A DNA stretch of 64,000 bases from Oricola thermophila (GTDB lineage Bacteria; Pseudomonadota; Alphaproteobacteria; Rhizobiales; Rhizobiaceae). Numbering within the stretch: the stretch's first letter is position 1; each line of letters opens with the position of its first letter. A program made the position numbers and the translations under genes. The stretch covers positions 2,418,001 to 2,482,000 of the forward strand of contig NZ_CP054836.1 in assembly GCF_013358405.1 (NCBI RefSeq), read 5' to 3'. The notes below the pieces were generated by a model, which saw only the letters and a list, made by a program, of their open reading frames with translations, did not search any database and had not been told where the DNA came from. Positions 27,195 to 35,625 of the stretch are shown piece after piece.

Positions 27195-27910
27195 AACACG
27201 TCGTAATTACCGGCGGAAACAAGGGGCTGGGCCTCGCCCAGACTTCATTGTTCCTCGACAGGGGCGCGCATGTGCATGTCGTGGCCCGCTCGCGCGGCGA
27301 ACTGGACCGGCTGCCGCAGGAGCGGCTGGATTTTGTCCAGGCCGACCTCGCGAACTGGCGGGACACCGGCTGGCTCGACGCCATCCACGCCAGGGCCGGC
27401 CACATCGACGGACTGGTCAACAATGCCGGCGTCCACCTGAAGAAACCCGTCTGGGACGTTGCCGGCGACGAGCTCGAAACCGTGCTCGACATCAACGTGA
27501 AAGCGATGTTCGCCGCATGCGGCCGCTACATCGCCCTTCAGAAGGATAGCGGCGGCGCGATCGTGAACATCTCGTCGATGGGCGGCCTCATGGCGCTGCA
27601 GTCGGCGGCGGCATATGTCACGGCCAAGACGGCCGTCATCGGCCTGACCCGCAGCGTCGCCGTCGACGCCGCCCCCATGGGCTTCCGCTGCAACGCGGTC
27701 TGCCCGGGCTTCATCGAGACCGACATGACCCGGGCCGTGCTGGAGAAGGACCCCGAGCGGCGCAGGAAGATCGAGGGGCGCATTCCGTCGCACCGTTTCG
27801 GAACGCCAGAGAACGTGGCGAAAGCCATCCACTTCCTGGTCTCGGACGAGGCGGACTACATCAACGGCGTCGCCCTGCCCGTCGACGACGGCTATTCCAT
27901 CGGATTCTGA
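27191..27910 (+). CDS. Short-chain dehydrogenase/reductase
   Basis: A 239-residue classical SDR with TGGNKGLG (7-14), NNAG (78-81), serine in NISSMGG (about 129) and Y143/K147 in YVTAK. The C-terminal INGVALPVDDGYSIGF is normal for the family. The ATG at 27191 overlaps the stop of the leaderless binding-protein-like gene, and the alcohol dehydrogenase follows 9 bp later, so the three form one operon. It probably interconverts a hydroxyl and a keto group on the same substrate as the dehydrogenase next door; gluconate 5-dehydrogenase-like chemistry would fit an idonate-type pair. Confidence 0.85.
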   Translation: MKHVVITGGNKGLGLAQTSLFLDRGAHVHVVARSRGELDRLPQERLDFVQADLANWRDTGWLDAIHARAGHIDGLVNNAGVHLKKPVWDVAGDELETVLDINVKAMFAACGRYIALQKDSGGAIVNISSMGGLMALQSAAAYVTAKTAVIGLTRSVAVDAAPMGFRCNAVCPGFIETDMTRAVLEKDPERRRKIEGRIPSHRFGTPENVAKAIHFLVSDEADYINGVALPVDDGYSIGF

Positions 27911-27919
27911 GGACATTCC

Positions 27920-28942
27920 ATGACCCATTCAGCCACCGTCCTGGCCGCGGCGAGGACCATCGAACTGACCGAACGATCGCTGCCTGATGCCGTGCCGGAA
28001 GGTCACGTTCGCCTCGCGCTCGCCACGGCCAGCCTCTGCGGAACGGACCTGCACTACTACCGGCATTTCGCGAATGCCGGGTTCGAGCTGCAGCGCCCCG
28101 TCACGCTGGGCCACGAGGCATGCGCATATGTGACGGATCCCAATGGCAGCGACTTCGCGCCGGGACAACTCGTCGCCCTGAACCCGATAATCTTCTGCGG
28201 CGAATGCGAGAACTGCCGGGCCGGGCAGGAAAACTACTGCACCGCCAAGAAGTTTCCGGGCTCCGCCACCACGGTGCCGCATATCGACGGCTTCTTTCAG
28301 GCCCGGTTCGACTTCCCGGCCTTCTGCTGCCACGCGGTCCCGGAAGGCACCGATCCGGATCACCTGACCTTCACCGAGCCGCTTGCCTGCGCCATGCATT
28401 CCGTGACCGTCAGCCGCGCCGGCGCGGGCGACCGGGTTCTCGTCACGGGTTGCGGCCCGATGGGGCTTCTGGCGGTGGTCGCCGCGCGTTCCGCGGGAGC
28501 GGAGGTCGACGTGACCGACATCCGGCCGGAAGCCGTCGAGCTTGCCCGGAAGATCGGCGCCGGTGCCGGATTCGTTGCCGGAAAGGACGCGCCCCCCTCC
28601 GGCGCCTATGACGCGGTGATCGAGGCCAGCGGCTCGCCCCACGCATTCAACCAGGCGCTGGACGCCGCCAGGCGGCAGGGCCGCGTGTCCATCCTCTCCA
28701 ACATCCAGCTCTCCGACACGCCCGTGCATCTGCACCGGATCATGCTGAAGGAACTGACGGTGGCCGGGTCGTTCCAGTTCAATGTCGAGTTCCGGCAGGC
28801 GCTGGAGCTCATCACCTCCGGACGGCAGGATTTCGAACAGCTCGTGGCCGCGCGGTTCCCGCTTTCACAAACCGCCGACGCGCTTGAACTGATGCTTTCC
28901 GGCAAGGCCGCCGGAAAGATCCTGATCAAGCCGGAGGAATAG
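27920..28942 (+). CDS. Zinc-dependent alcohol dehydrogenase, L-idonate 5-dehydrogenase-like
   Basis: A 340-residue medium-chain dehydrogenase. Catalytic zinc ligands are C40 (SLCGTD) and H65/E66 (GHEA); structural zinc ligands are C93, C96, C99 and C107. The coenzyme loop is GCGPMGLLA near 175. The pattern LCGTDLHYYRHFANAGF resembles L-idonate 5-dehydrogenases, which oxidise L-idonate to 5-keto-D-gluconate. Paired with the SDR upstream, a two-step epimerising redox on a sugar acid is plausible. A hairpin (28964-28982) follows the stop codon. Confidence 0.83.
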   Translation: MTHSATVLAAARTIELTERSLPDAVPEGHVRLALATASLCGTDLHYYRHFANAGFELQRPVTLGHEACAYVTDPNGSDFAPGQLVALNPIIFCGECENCRAGQENYCTAKKFPGSATTVPHIDGFFQARFDFPAFCCHAVPEGTDPDHLTFTEPLACAMHSVTVSRAGAGDRVLVTGCGPMGLLAVVAARSAGAEVDVTDIRPEAVELARKIGAGAGFVAGKDAPPSGAYDAVIEASGSPHAFNQALDAARRQGRVSILSNIQLSDTPVHLHRIMLKELTVAGSFQFNVEFRQALELITSGRQDFEQLVAARFPLSQTADALELMLSGKAAGKILIKPEE

Positions 28943-28963
28943 CCGACCGTCGCGGCACCGGGG

Positions 28964-28982
28964 CGGGGCGGCCAGCGCCCCG
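28964..28982 (+). terminator. Candidate terminator after alcohol dehydrogenase
   Basis: CGGGGCG and CGCCCCG form a perfect 7 bp stem around GCCAG, 21 bp after the stop codon. No T-run follows, so strength is doubtful. Confidence 0.4.
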
Positions 28983-29089
28983 TTGGACAAATCCCGCCCC
29001 TCTTGCCCGGAATCCCGGCATTTCCGCGAAAACTTGTCCACCGCATCCGGCCTTCTCGTACCCTTGTCCGCGCGACCACGGAGAGGACC

Positions 29090-29899
29090 ATGGAGTTCGA
29101 CTGGAAACGGGCGGTGGAAAGGAACCTGGACGATCTTCTGCGGATCGTCGCGCAGCTGTTCCTGGTGGCCGGGATCAGGACCGGGCGCTCGCTGGTCTTC
29201 CTGCCGCGCGCCCTGCGCAGCCGCATCCTGTCGGTCCTGCGCCCCGCCGAGTTCGCCGCCCGCCGCCTGATCGTCATGGCCGCCTGCAAGCTGGAACGGG
29301 ACGTGACGCTCGGCCCGGAACGCAACGCGGGTCAGTCCGACGCGAACGCGCAGCCGGAAACAGCGCCCGAAGACGGGACGGACAGGGAGCCGGACGCAGA
29401 ACCCACCGACGCGGAACTGCTCGACCTCTACCGCGACCGTCCGTCCTTCCAACTCTTCGACCCGTGGAAGCGCTACGCACCATTCCTCTTCGATGTCACC
29501 GGGCTGGACGGGCCTTTCGGCCATGTCTTCCTCGAATATGACGACGCGGAAGAAGGCTGGCCCGGTCCTGACGCCGATCCCGACGAGCTGGTGGATGCCC
29601 GTGGCATCTCGCGCCGCATCCGGGCGCTGGCACTGGCACTGGACGATCTCGACGGACAGGCCGCCCGCCTTGCCCGCTGGAAGGCGCGCCTCGAGCGGGC
29701 CATCGAGCGCATCCGCGCCGCCGACGCGGGCGAGATCGCCGGCCTGTCGCCCGACGCCGTGCGCAGGCCCGCACCATGGCGCTTCCGCCCCTTCCGGCCC
29801 GGCCTGCCGCCGGGCTGGCGAAGGCGGCCGCGAACGGAAATCGAAGAGGTGCTGAAGGAATGCCACGTGCTGGCGCTCGACGCATGGAACACGTCGTGA
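29090..29899 (+). CDS. Uncharacterised alphaproteobacterial protein
   Basis: A 269-residue protein I cannot assign. The ATG at 29090 follows GAGAGGACC. Residues 1-70 are helical and basic with a hydrophobic patch (IVAQLFLVAG), followed by a polar, acidic linker (about 90-125), a conserved-looking block with FQLFDPWKRYAPFLFDVTGLDGPFGHVFLEYDD, a charged helix and a proline/arginine-rich end (FRPGLPPGWRRRP) before a final helix. There is no signal peptide or known catalytic motif. The proline/arginine tail recalls an uncharacterised family of rhizobia, from memory only. It stands alone between two operons with 147 and 143 bp gaps, so it may be a housekeeping gene and not part of the catabolic clusters. 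Confidence 0.7.
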   Translation: MEFDWKRAVERNLDDLLRIVAQLFLVAGIRTGRSLVFLPRALRSRILSVLRPAEFAARRLIVMAACKLERDVTLGPERNAGQSDANAQPETAPEDGTDREPDAEPTDAELLDLYRDRPSFQLFDPWKRYAPFLFDVTGLDGPFGHVFLEYDDAEEGWPGPDADPDELVDARGISRRIRALALALDDLDGQAARLARWKARLERAIERIRAADAGEIAGLSPDAVRRPAPWRFRPFRPGLPPGWRRRPRTEIEEVLKECHVLALDAWNTS

Positions 29900-30042
29900 G
29901 AGCGCCACTGCCGAAATCCGTGTCCGTCCATGCCCCGCACGCCCGGCGCGGGACCAATGGCGCGCGTCACGCTCCTTCGCATCGCGGGAGAAAGTGCCGG
30001 GGCGTGGCGAAGGCGGATGAAGGGGAAACTGCGCCGATGCGC

Positions 30043-30687
30043 CTACGAGCGCGGATAGGCGATTTCCAGTTGCCGGATCTCCGCCTCCCCGAGCAGGCGC
30101 GGATTGTGTCCGCGCGTCAGGAGGGCGAGTCTGGCGGTCGCCTCCAGCTCCTCCATCGCGTTGACCGCGGCTTCCAGCGTCTTGCCCGCGACGACCGGGC
30201 CGTGATTGGCCAGCAGGACGGCGGAGTGCTTGCCGGCCAGTCCCCTGACCGCGTCCCCCATCGCGGGGTCGCCGGGCATGAAATAGGGGAGCAGTTTCAC
30301 CTTGCCGAGCTGCATGATCGAGTAGGGGGTGATCGGCGGCAGCACGTTTTCCGGGTCCGTGTCCGGCAGCACCGACAGCGCGACGGAATGGGTGGAATGA
30401 AGGTGGACGACCGCGCCGGTTTCGGACGTCCCGGTTTCGTAGAATGCCGCGTGGAGGGGAACCTCCTTCGTCGGCCGGTCGCCGCCGACATGGCGGAACG
30501 AGGAGTCCAGCTTCGCGATACGCGCCGGATCGAGCCTGCCGAGCGAACTGCCGGTGGGGGTCACCAGGATCGAGCCGTCGGACAGGCGAGCCGAAATGTT
30601 GCCCGTCGAACCGTGGGTCAGGCCGCGATCGAAGATGGATTTCGCGAGGGACGCGATCTCCTCCCGCATCCGCGCATCTTCACTCAT
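30043..30687 (-). CDS. otnC: 3-oxo-tetronate 4-phosphate decarboxylase (class II aldolase family)
   Basis: A 214-residue class II aldolase/adducin-fold enzyme. Zinc ligands H95, H97 (HLHS) and H162 (ANHGP) and the acidic residue E75 in PTKEVPLH are present. The protein matches OtnC, which decarboxylates 3-oxo-tetronate 4-phosphate to dihydroxyacetone phosphate. The ATG overlaps the end of the kinase gene upstream by 8 bp, an OtnK-OtnC order seen in tetronate operons. Its 3' neighbour on the other strand is unrelated. Confidence 0.87.
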   Translation of the reverse strand: MSEDARMREEIASLAKSIFDRGLTHGSTGNISARLSDGSILVTPTGSSLGRLDPARIAKLDSSFRHVGGDRPTKEVPLHAAFYETGTSETGAVVHLHSTHSVALSVLPDTDPENVLPPITPYSIMQLGKVKLLPYFMPGDPAMGDAVRGLAGKHSAVLLANHGPVVAGKTLEAAVNAMEELEATARLALLTRGHNPRLLGEAEIRQLEIAYPRS

Positions 30688-31939
30688 CGCCGCCTCCCAT
30701 GATGCGTGCCGCCTTCAGGAAAAAGTCCGGCGCGCCGAAATTCCCCGACTTTAGTGCCAGCCGCAGCTCCCTGCCCCCGACCTTGAGGGCGGGAACGCCC
30801 GGATCGATCTCGGGGCCGATCTCGAGCGCCTCGATGCCGAGCGCGGAAACGACGGCTCCCGACGTCTCGCCACCGGCACATATGACGATACCCGCGCCGC
30901 GGGCGACCGCCACGCTTGCCGTCTCCGCGAACAGGTTCTCGATTGCGCCGGCCACCGCTTCCTTCCCGTAGCGCTCCTGGTTCTCGGCGACACGTTCCGG
31001 CTCGACGGAGGAATAAGCCAGCGGCACGCCGGGCTGGGCGAGAAGCCAGTCGCTCAACGTCTCCGGGTCGAGGCGCCCCTCCATGACATCCGAGGCCCGG
31101 ACCTCGAAGGCCGGCTGGCCGGCGGCGACATGCGCCCGCACCTGGCCGCGCGTCGCGCGCGAAACCGAGCCGGCAAGCGCGATGGCCCTGGCTCCGGGGC
31201 GGGCAAAGCCGGACGCGCGGTCCGCACCGCCGGCCCGGCAGCCGAAATTGGCGGGCAGCCCCATGGCGATGCCCGACCCGCCGGTGACGAGCTTCATGTC
31301 CGGGATCGCGCGCCCGATCTCGACCAGGTCGCGCTCCGAGATCGCGTCGACGATCACGAAGGGACGTCCCTCGTCGTTCTCCCGGGATATCGCTTCCGCG
31401 ATGGCGTCCGCCCCGGCTGCCACGTCGGCCATGGCGACATGGCCGACGTGGCGGCTTGTCTGGCGCGCGAGCACGCGGCGCAGGTCCGCATCGCGCATCG
31501 GCGTGAGCGGGTGGTTCTTCATGCCCGACTCCGAGAGCAGGCGATCGCCGACGAAGAGATGGCCCTGGTAGACCGTGCGTCCCGTTGCCGGGAAGGCCGG
31601 GCAGAAAACCACCGGCCCGCCGCCGAGCGCATCGCTCAGCGCCTCGGCGACGGGGCCGATATTGCCCCGGTCCGTGGAATCGAATGTCGAGCAGTACTTG
31701 AACAGGAACTGCGTGCAGCCCTGCGCTCGCAGCCAGTCCAGCGCGGCAAGGGACTGGCGCACGGCCTCCTCGGGCGCAATGGTGCGCGACTTGAGTGCGA
31801 CGACACCGGCCTCGACGTCGTCACCGGCAGGCCCGGCGGGAATGCCGCAATACTGGACCACCCGCATACCGCCCCTTGCCAGGGTGTTGGCGAGATCGGA
31901 GGAACCTGTGAAATCGTCTCCTATGCAGCCCAGCTTCAT
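30680..31939 (-). CDS. otnK: 3-oxo-tetronate kinase (DUF1537/OtnK family)
   Basis: A 419-residue four-carbon acid-sugar kinase. The N-terminal substrate domain starts GCIGDDFTGSSDLANTLARGG (seen as DDFTGSSD at 8-15) and has ALKSRTIAPEEAV and FKYCSTFDSTDRGNIGP; the C-terminal ATP domain has GSVSRATRGQV and ICAGGETSGAVV. These fit OtnK better than the D-threonate kinase branch. It phosphorylates 3-oxo-tetronates for OtnC. No LtnD-type 2-dehydrogenase or OtnI isomerase is seen nearby, so the upstream steps must be done by other enzymes in this cluster or elsewhere. Confidence 0.87.
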   Translation of the reverse strand: MKLGCIGDDFTGSSDLANTLARGGMRVVQYCGIPAGPAGDDVEAGVVALKSRTIAPEEAVRQSLAALDWLRAQGCTQFLFKYCSTFDSTDRGNIGPVAEALSDALGGGPVVFCPAFPATGRTVYQGHLFVGDRLLSESGMKNHPLTPMRDADLRRVLARQTSRHVGHVAMADVAAGADAIAEAISRENDEGRPFVIVDAISERDLVEIGRAIPDMKLVTGGSGIAMGLPANFGCRAGGADRASGFARPGARAIALAGSVSRATRGQVRAHVAAGQPAFEVRASDVMEGRLDPETLSDWLLAQPGVPLAYSSVEPERVAENQERYGKEAVAGAIENLFAETASVAVARGAGIVICAGGETSGAVVSALGIEALEIGPEIDPGVPALKVGGRELRLALKSGNFGAPDFFLKAARIMGGGDE

Positions 31940-32763
31940 GTGCCCTGCCCGGTCCTGACGAGAAAATCGGATGTCGGCTCCGCATCGAGCCTGCTGACTG
32001 TCAGCTTCCCGTCCTGCGCAACGAGGGGGAAGACCTCCCGCACCAGCGGATCATGGCCCGGGATGACGAGCGACCTGTCGCTCGCCAGGCGCGGGAGAAG
32101 ATCGAAACCGTCCAGCATCGCCTGCGGATTCTCCACGATCGGAAAGAGCTTCTTCCGCAGGTAGTTTTCGTAATAGTGAGAAGCATCCGACGCGAGGACG
32201 AGCCAGCCGCGCCCGGTCTTCACGCGAACGCATTGCAGGCCGCGGGAATGTCCGCCCACCGGGTGCACCTCCACGCCCGGCGCCACTTCCGCCGCGCCTT
32301 CGTGAAACGTGACGCGACCCGAATAGACGAGGCGAACCATGTCGCAGACATGATCCACCGTGAACGGCGCGCGCATGACCTCGTGGCACATGCAGGGGCC
32401 GGTCGCGAAGGCCATCTCGGCTGCCTGAATGTGGAACCGTGCCCTTGGGAAGGAGCCCAGCGTGCCGGCATGATCGTAATGGAGATGGGTGACGACAACC
32501 GTCTCCACCTCTGCCGGATCAATGCCGAAATCGAGGAGGCATCGTTCAGGCGCGCGCAACACGGGCCGGCCGCGGCGGGCCGCCTCCGCCTCGTCATAGC
32601 CGGTATCCACGACGATCGTGCGATCGTCGTTGCGGATGACCCAGACGAAATAGTCCATGGCATGCGGGCTGGCGTGGTCGTCGTCGAAAAGGAACGAGTC
32701 GGCGCGCGTGCGGCCGTTGCGCTCGGCATATTTGAGTGCATAGACCTCGTAGGTATCGCTCAT
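31936..32763 (-). CDS. Metallo-beta-lactamase-fold lactonase (N-acyl-homoserine lactonase family)
   Basis: A 275-residue MBL-fold hydrolase with HLHYDHAG (H93, H95, D97, H98), a later GGHSRGLQ histidine, DASHYYE aspartate and IPGHDP. This layout matches the AttM/AiiA-type lactonase family, which opens gamma-butyrolactone or acyl-homoserine lactone rings. In a tetronate operon the more likely substrate is a four-carbon aldonolactone such as threono- or erythronolactone, which is inference. ATG at 32763; stop overlaps the otnK start (ATGA) and start overlaps the aldo/keto reductase stop. Confidence 0.82.
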   Translation of the reverse strand: MSDTYEVYALKYAERNGRTRADSFLFDDDHASPHAMDYFVWVIRNDDRTIVVDTGYDEAEAARRGRPVLRAPERCLLDFGIDPAEVETVVVTHLHYDHAGTLGSFPRARFHIQAAEMAFATGPCMCHEVMRAPFTVDHVCDMVRLVYSGRVTFHEGAAEVAPGVEVHPVGGHSRGLQCVRVKTGRGWLVLASDASHYYENYLRKKLFPIVENPQAMLDGFDLLPRLASDRSLVIPGHDPLVREVFPLVAQDGKLTVSRLDAEPTSDFLVRTGQGT

Positions 32764-33785
32764 CGTCCGCCCCTTCCGAGATCGACGCGCCGGCCGTGCA
32801 GCGGCTGGCGCGGGTCCATGTAGTTCGGCACGGGCGTGGTTCCGGGCATGCACAATCCGCTCAAGACCGTTTCATCCTCCTCATCATAAGGGCACTGGCT
32901 CGCGGCGATATAGGCGTCCAGCTGCTCAAGGTTCTTGGGTCCGATCAGCACGCTGGTGACCGCATCATTGGCCAGAACCCACCGGAGCGCGAGATGCGCC
33001 GGTTCCCGTCCACGCGCGTCCGCGTGTTCCGCGGCCCGGGCCGCAAGGGCAAGCGTCTCGTCGCGAAACTCGGTTTCCATCATGCGCCTGTCGCCGCGCG
33101 CGGCACGCGAACCGGGCGGCAGGCCGTTCCTGTACTTGCCGGTCAGGACACCTCGCGCCAGTGGCGAATAGGGCACGACACCGATGCCGTGGTGACGGCA
33201 GGCGGGAATGTAGTCCGCCTCCGCGATCCGGTTGAGCATGTGATAGCACGGCTGCGCGGCAACGGGGCGGGCAATGCCGGCCCTGTCGGCCAGCGCGACC
33301 ATCTCCACGATCTTCCAGGGCCGAAAGTTGGAAATGCCCCAAGTGGCAATCACGCCGTCGTCGATCAGTCGCCCAACCGCGTGCACGATCTCGTCAAGCG
33401 AAGTCTTGTTGTCGTCATGGTGAAGATAGAACAGCTCGATGCTATCCCGCCCCAAACGCTCCAGCGACATCCGCGCCGCACGCCCGATCCATTCCGGATC
33501 GAGACCGCCGCTGCCCTCCACACCCGGCAGAGGGTTGCCGCATTTCGTCGCCAGGACAATGTCCGCATTTCTCGCCGACAGCAGCCGACCGAGCATCTTC
33601 TCGGAGCCGGTTCCCGCGTAGGAATCGGCGGTATCGACGAAATTCCCGCCGACCGCGAGGAACCGATCAAGCATCGCCGCCGCGGTCGCCTCGTCCGTCT
33701 GGTCGGCGAACATCATGGTGCCAAGACACAATTCCGAAACCATGAACTCGCTCGAACCGAGCCGCCTCCTGTTCAGTGTCATCAT
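32760..33785 (-). CDS. Aldo/keto reductase
   Basis: A 341-residue AKR barrel protein. The catalytic tetrad is visible as D51 and Y56 (DTADSYAG), K81 (ATKCG) and H122 (YLHHDD). The C-terminal NADP-binding part has PYSPLARGVLTGKY and TSVLIGPKNLEQL. It resembles the YghZ/L-glyceraldehyde reductase branch. In this operon, oxidation of an aldose (for example erythrose or threose) to a lactone could feed the MBL lactonase, but direction is not proven. Overlaps both neighbours by 4 bp (ATGA), indicating tight coupling. Confidence 0.85.
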   Translation of the reverse strand: MMTLNRRRLGSSEFMVSELCLGTMMFADQTDEATAAAMLDRFLAVGGNFVDTADSYAGTGSEKMLGRLLSARNADIVLATKCGNPLPGVEGSGGLDPEWIGRAARMSLERLGRDSIELFYLHHDDNKTSLDEIVHAVGRLIDDGVIATWGISNFRPWKIVEMVALADRAGIARPVAAQPCYHMLNRIAEADYIPACRHHGIGVVPYSPLARGVLTGKYRNGLPPGSRAARGDRRMMETEFRDETLALAARAAEHADARGREPAHLALRWVLANDAVTSVLIGPKNLEQLDAYIAASQCPYDEEDETVLSGLCMPGTTPVPNYMDPRQPLHGRRVDLGRGGR

Positions 33786-34069
33786 GTCTTGCGGCTCCAG
33801 GTCTGCACCTCCTTCGCTGCCACCATGTCCGCCACTTCGGCGTCGAATGACCGGAAATGCGCGCTTTTCAGGTGGGCATCGAATGCCGCGCGATCGTCAT
33901 ACACCTCGTAAAGGAAGATTTGGTCCTCGCGATCTTCGTCCGTCCAGACGTCGAACACCCTGCATCCGGGCTCCCTCTCAAGGGATTCCGCAGCCTGCTG
34001 GCGCATGCGTTCCATGAAGGCCGCGCGCGTGGCCGGGCGAAGCGTGAAATTGACTGTTACGCAGTACAT
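33782..34069 (-). CDS. Antibiotic-biosynthesis-monooxygenase (ABM) domain protein
   Basis: A 95-residue single ABM-fold protein (YgiN type), with MYCVTVNFTLRP at the start, SLEREPGCRVFDVW and FLYEVYDDRAAFDAHLKSAHF. Relatives act as small quinol monooxygenases or as ligand-binding dimers without cofactor; LsrG, a relative, is an isomerase acting on a phosphorylated sugar derivative. Such an isomerase role could replace the missing OtnI step, a speculative idea. It overlaps tctA by one base (TGATG) and the aldo/keto reductase by four. Confidence 0.8.
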   Translation of the reverse strand: MYCVTVNFTLRPATRAAFMERMRQQAAESLEREPGCRVFDVWTDEDREDQIFLYEVYDDRAAFDAHLKSAHFRSFDAEVADMVAAKEVQTWSRKT

Positions 34070-35622
34070 CAGGCGCCCTTCTCATCAGTTCTTGCATTTG
34101 CGATGTTCGGTCGGCTGCTGCGAACCACCCGGCGCAGGAGGCGCTTGGCGGCAGGGAGCTGCACCAGCACAAGCACCACATTCAGGAAGACCAGGATCGC
34201 GGCACCCGGCCGGGTGAGGAACGTGGTCAGGTCGCCGTCGGATACGAGCAGCGAGCGGCGGAAGGTCTCGTCGAAAAGTCCGCCCAGTATGACGCCTATG
34301 ACCAGCGGCGCGATGGGATACTGCATGCGGATCAGCGCATAGGACACCATGCCGACGACGATCATGAGGAAGAGGTCGTTGGTTCCCCCGCCGACGGAGA
34401 AGGAGCCGATCGTGGTCAGGACCAGAACGACCGGCAGGAACACGGTCTGCGGAAGGCGCAGCACGGAAATGAAGACGCGCGCCATGAAGAGGCCGAGCAC
34501 GAACATGGTGAAGGAGGCCAGCACGAGTATGGCCACGATGCGGATGATGAGCGCCGGATCGATGGTGGGGCCCGGCGTTACGTTGTTGATCATGAGCGCA
34601 CCGAGCAACGCGGCCGCGGGCGGAGACCCCGGTATGCCCAGGACCAGAAGCGGGATCAGTGCCCCGCCGATACAGGCATTGTTGGCCGTCTCCGACGAAA
34701 TGAGCCCCTCCAGCGAACCCTTGCCGAACTCCTCCGGTGTCTTGGAGAAGCTCTTGCCGACACCGTAGGACACCCATCCGGAAACGTCCTCGCCGACGCC
34801 CGGCAGGGAGCCGATCCCGACACCGATTGCGCCCGAGCGCGCGATGGTCGGCATGTAGCGGCGTACCTTCCGGAGATTGGGCCGGATGCGCCCGACCTGC
34901 ACCGGGCTGCCGGCCTGCGGCCCCTCGCGCAGCCCGAACAGGATCTGCGGGATGGCGAATGCCCCCATCAAAACCGGCACCACCTGGAACCCGCTGAGCA
35001 GATAGGACCATCCGAATGTATAGCGCTGTTCAGAAAGGATCGGATCGAGGCCGACCATGGCCATGGCAAGGCCGATCAGGCCGGCGATCCACCCCTTGAT
35101 CACCAGGTCCGAACTCATCAGCGTGCCGGAAACCAGGATTCCGAACAGCGCCAGAAGAGCCTTTTCCGGCGACGCTATCTGCTTCGACATGGCCATCAGG
35201 ACCCATACGAAGACGAGCAGGCAAAAGGTTCCGATCAGGGTCCCGATGAAGGAAGCGGTCGTGGTCATGCCAAGGGCTTCGCCGCCACGTCCCTGCTTCG
35301 CCAGCGGATAACCGTCGACCGCCGTGGCCGCGGACGCGGCCGTGCCGGGAATGTTGAGCAGGATCGAAGGATAGGAACCGCCATAGATCGCGCCGACATA
35401 GGCGCCGATGAGTGCGATCAGCGATTGCTCGACGGGAAACTTGTTGCCGAAGAAGCCCGTCAGGATCGTCACGGCGAGCGTCGCGGTCAGACCGGGAAGG
35501 GCCCCGAACACGATGCCAAGCGCGACCGAACCGACAAGATAGATGTAGGTCACCGGGTCGGTTGCCAGCTCCAGAAACTGTGAGGCGAAGCCCGCGAATT
35601 GTGCGAAAATGAAATCAAGCAT
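34069..35622 (-). CDS. tctA: Tripartite tricarboxylate transporter large permease (TctA)
   Basis: A 517-residue, about 12-segment permease with both TctA marks: GIVFGALPGLTATLAVTI near residue 35 and the second half GALIPLLVLGIPGSPPAAALLG. IPGTAASAATAVDGYPLA is also typical. It moves the solute delivered by the TctC-type binding protein. It lies 3 bp after tctB and overlaps the ABM gene by one base, placing transport and the tetronate enzymes in one operon, so a tetronate or related hydroxy acid is the likely substrate. Confidence 0.93.
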   Translation of the reverse strand: MLDFIFAQFAGFASQFLELATDPVTYIYLVGSVALGIVFGALPGLTATLAVTILTGFFGNKFPVEQSLIALIGAYVGAIYGGSYPSILLNIPGTAASAATAVDGYPLAKQGRGGEALGMTTTASFIGTLIGTFCLLVFVWVLMAMSKQIASPEKALLALFGILVSGTLMSSDLVIKGWIAGLIGLAMAMVGLDPILSEQRYTFGWSYLLSGFQVVPVLMGAFAIPQILFGLREGPQAGSPVQVGRIRPNLRKVRRYMPTIARSGAIGVGIGSLPGVGEDVSGWVSYGVGKSFSKTPEEFGKGSLEGLISSETANNACIGGALIPLLVLGIPGSPPAAALLGALMINNVTPGPTIDPALIIRIVAILVLASFTMFVLGLFMARVFISVLRLPQTVFLPVVLVLTTIGSFSVGGGTNDLFLMIVVGMVSYALIRMQYPIAPLVIGVILGGLFDETFRRSLLVSDGDLTTFLTRPGAAILVFLNVVLVLVQLPAAKRLLRRVVRSSRPNIANARTDEKGA

Positions 35623-35625
35623 GGA

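Noticed and set aside
31936..32763. Quorum-quenching role for the MBL lactonase
   Set aside because: No luxI/luxR genes in the window and tight coupling to sugar-acid genes favour a metabolic lactone.
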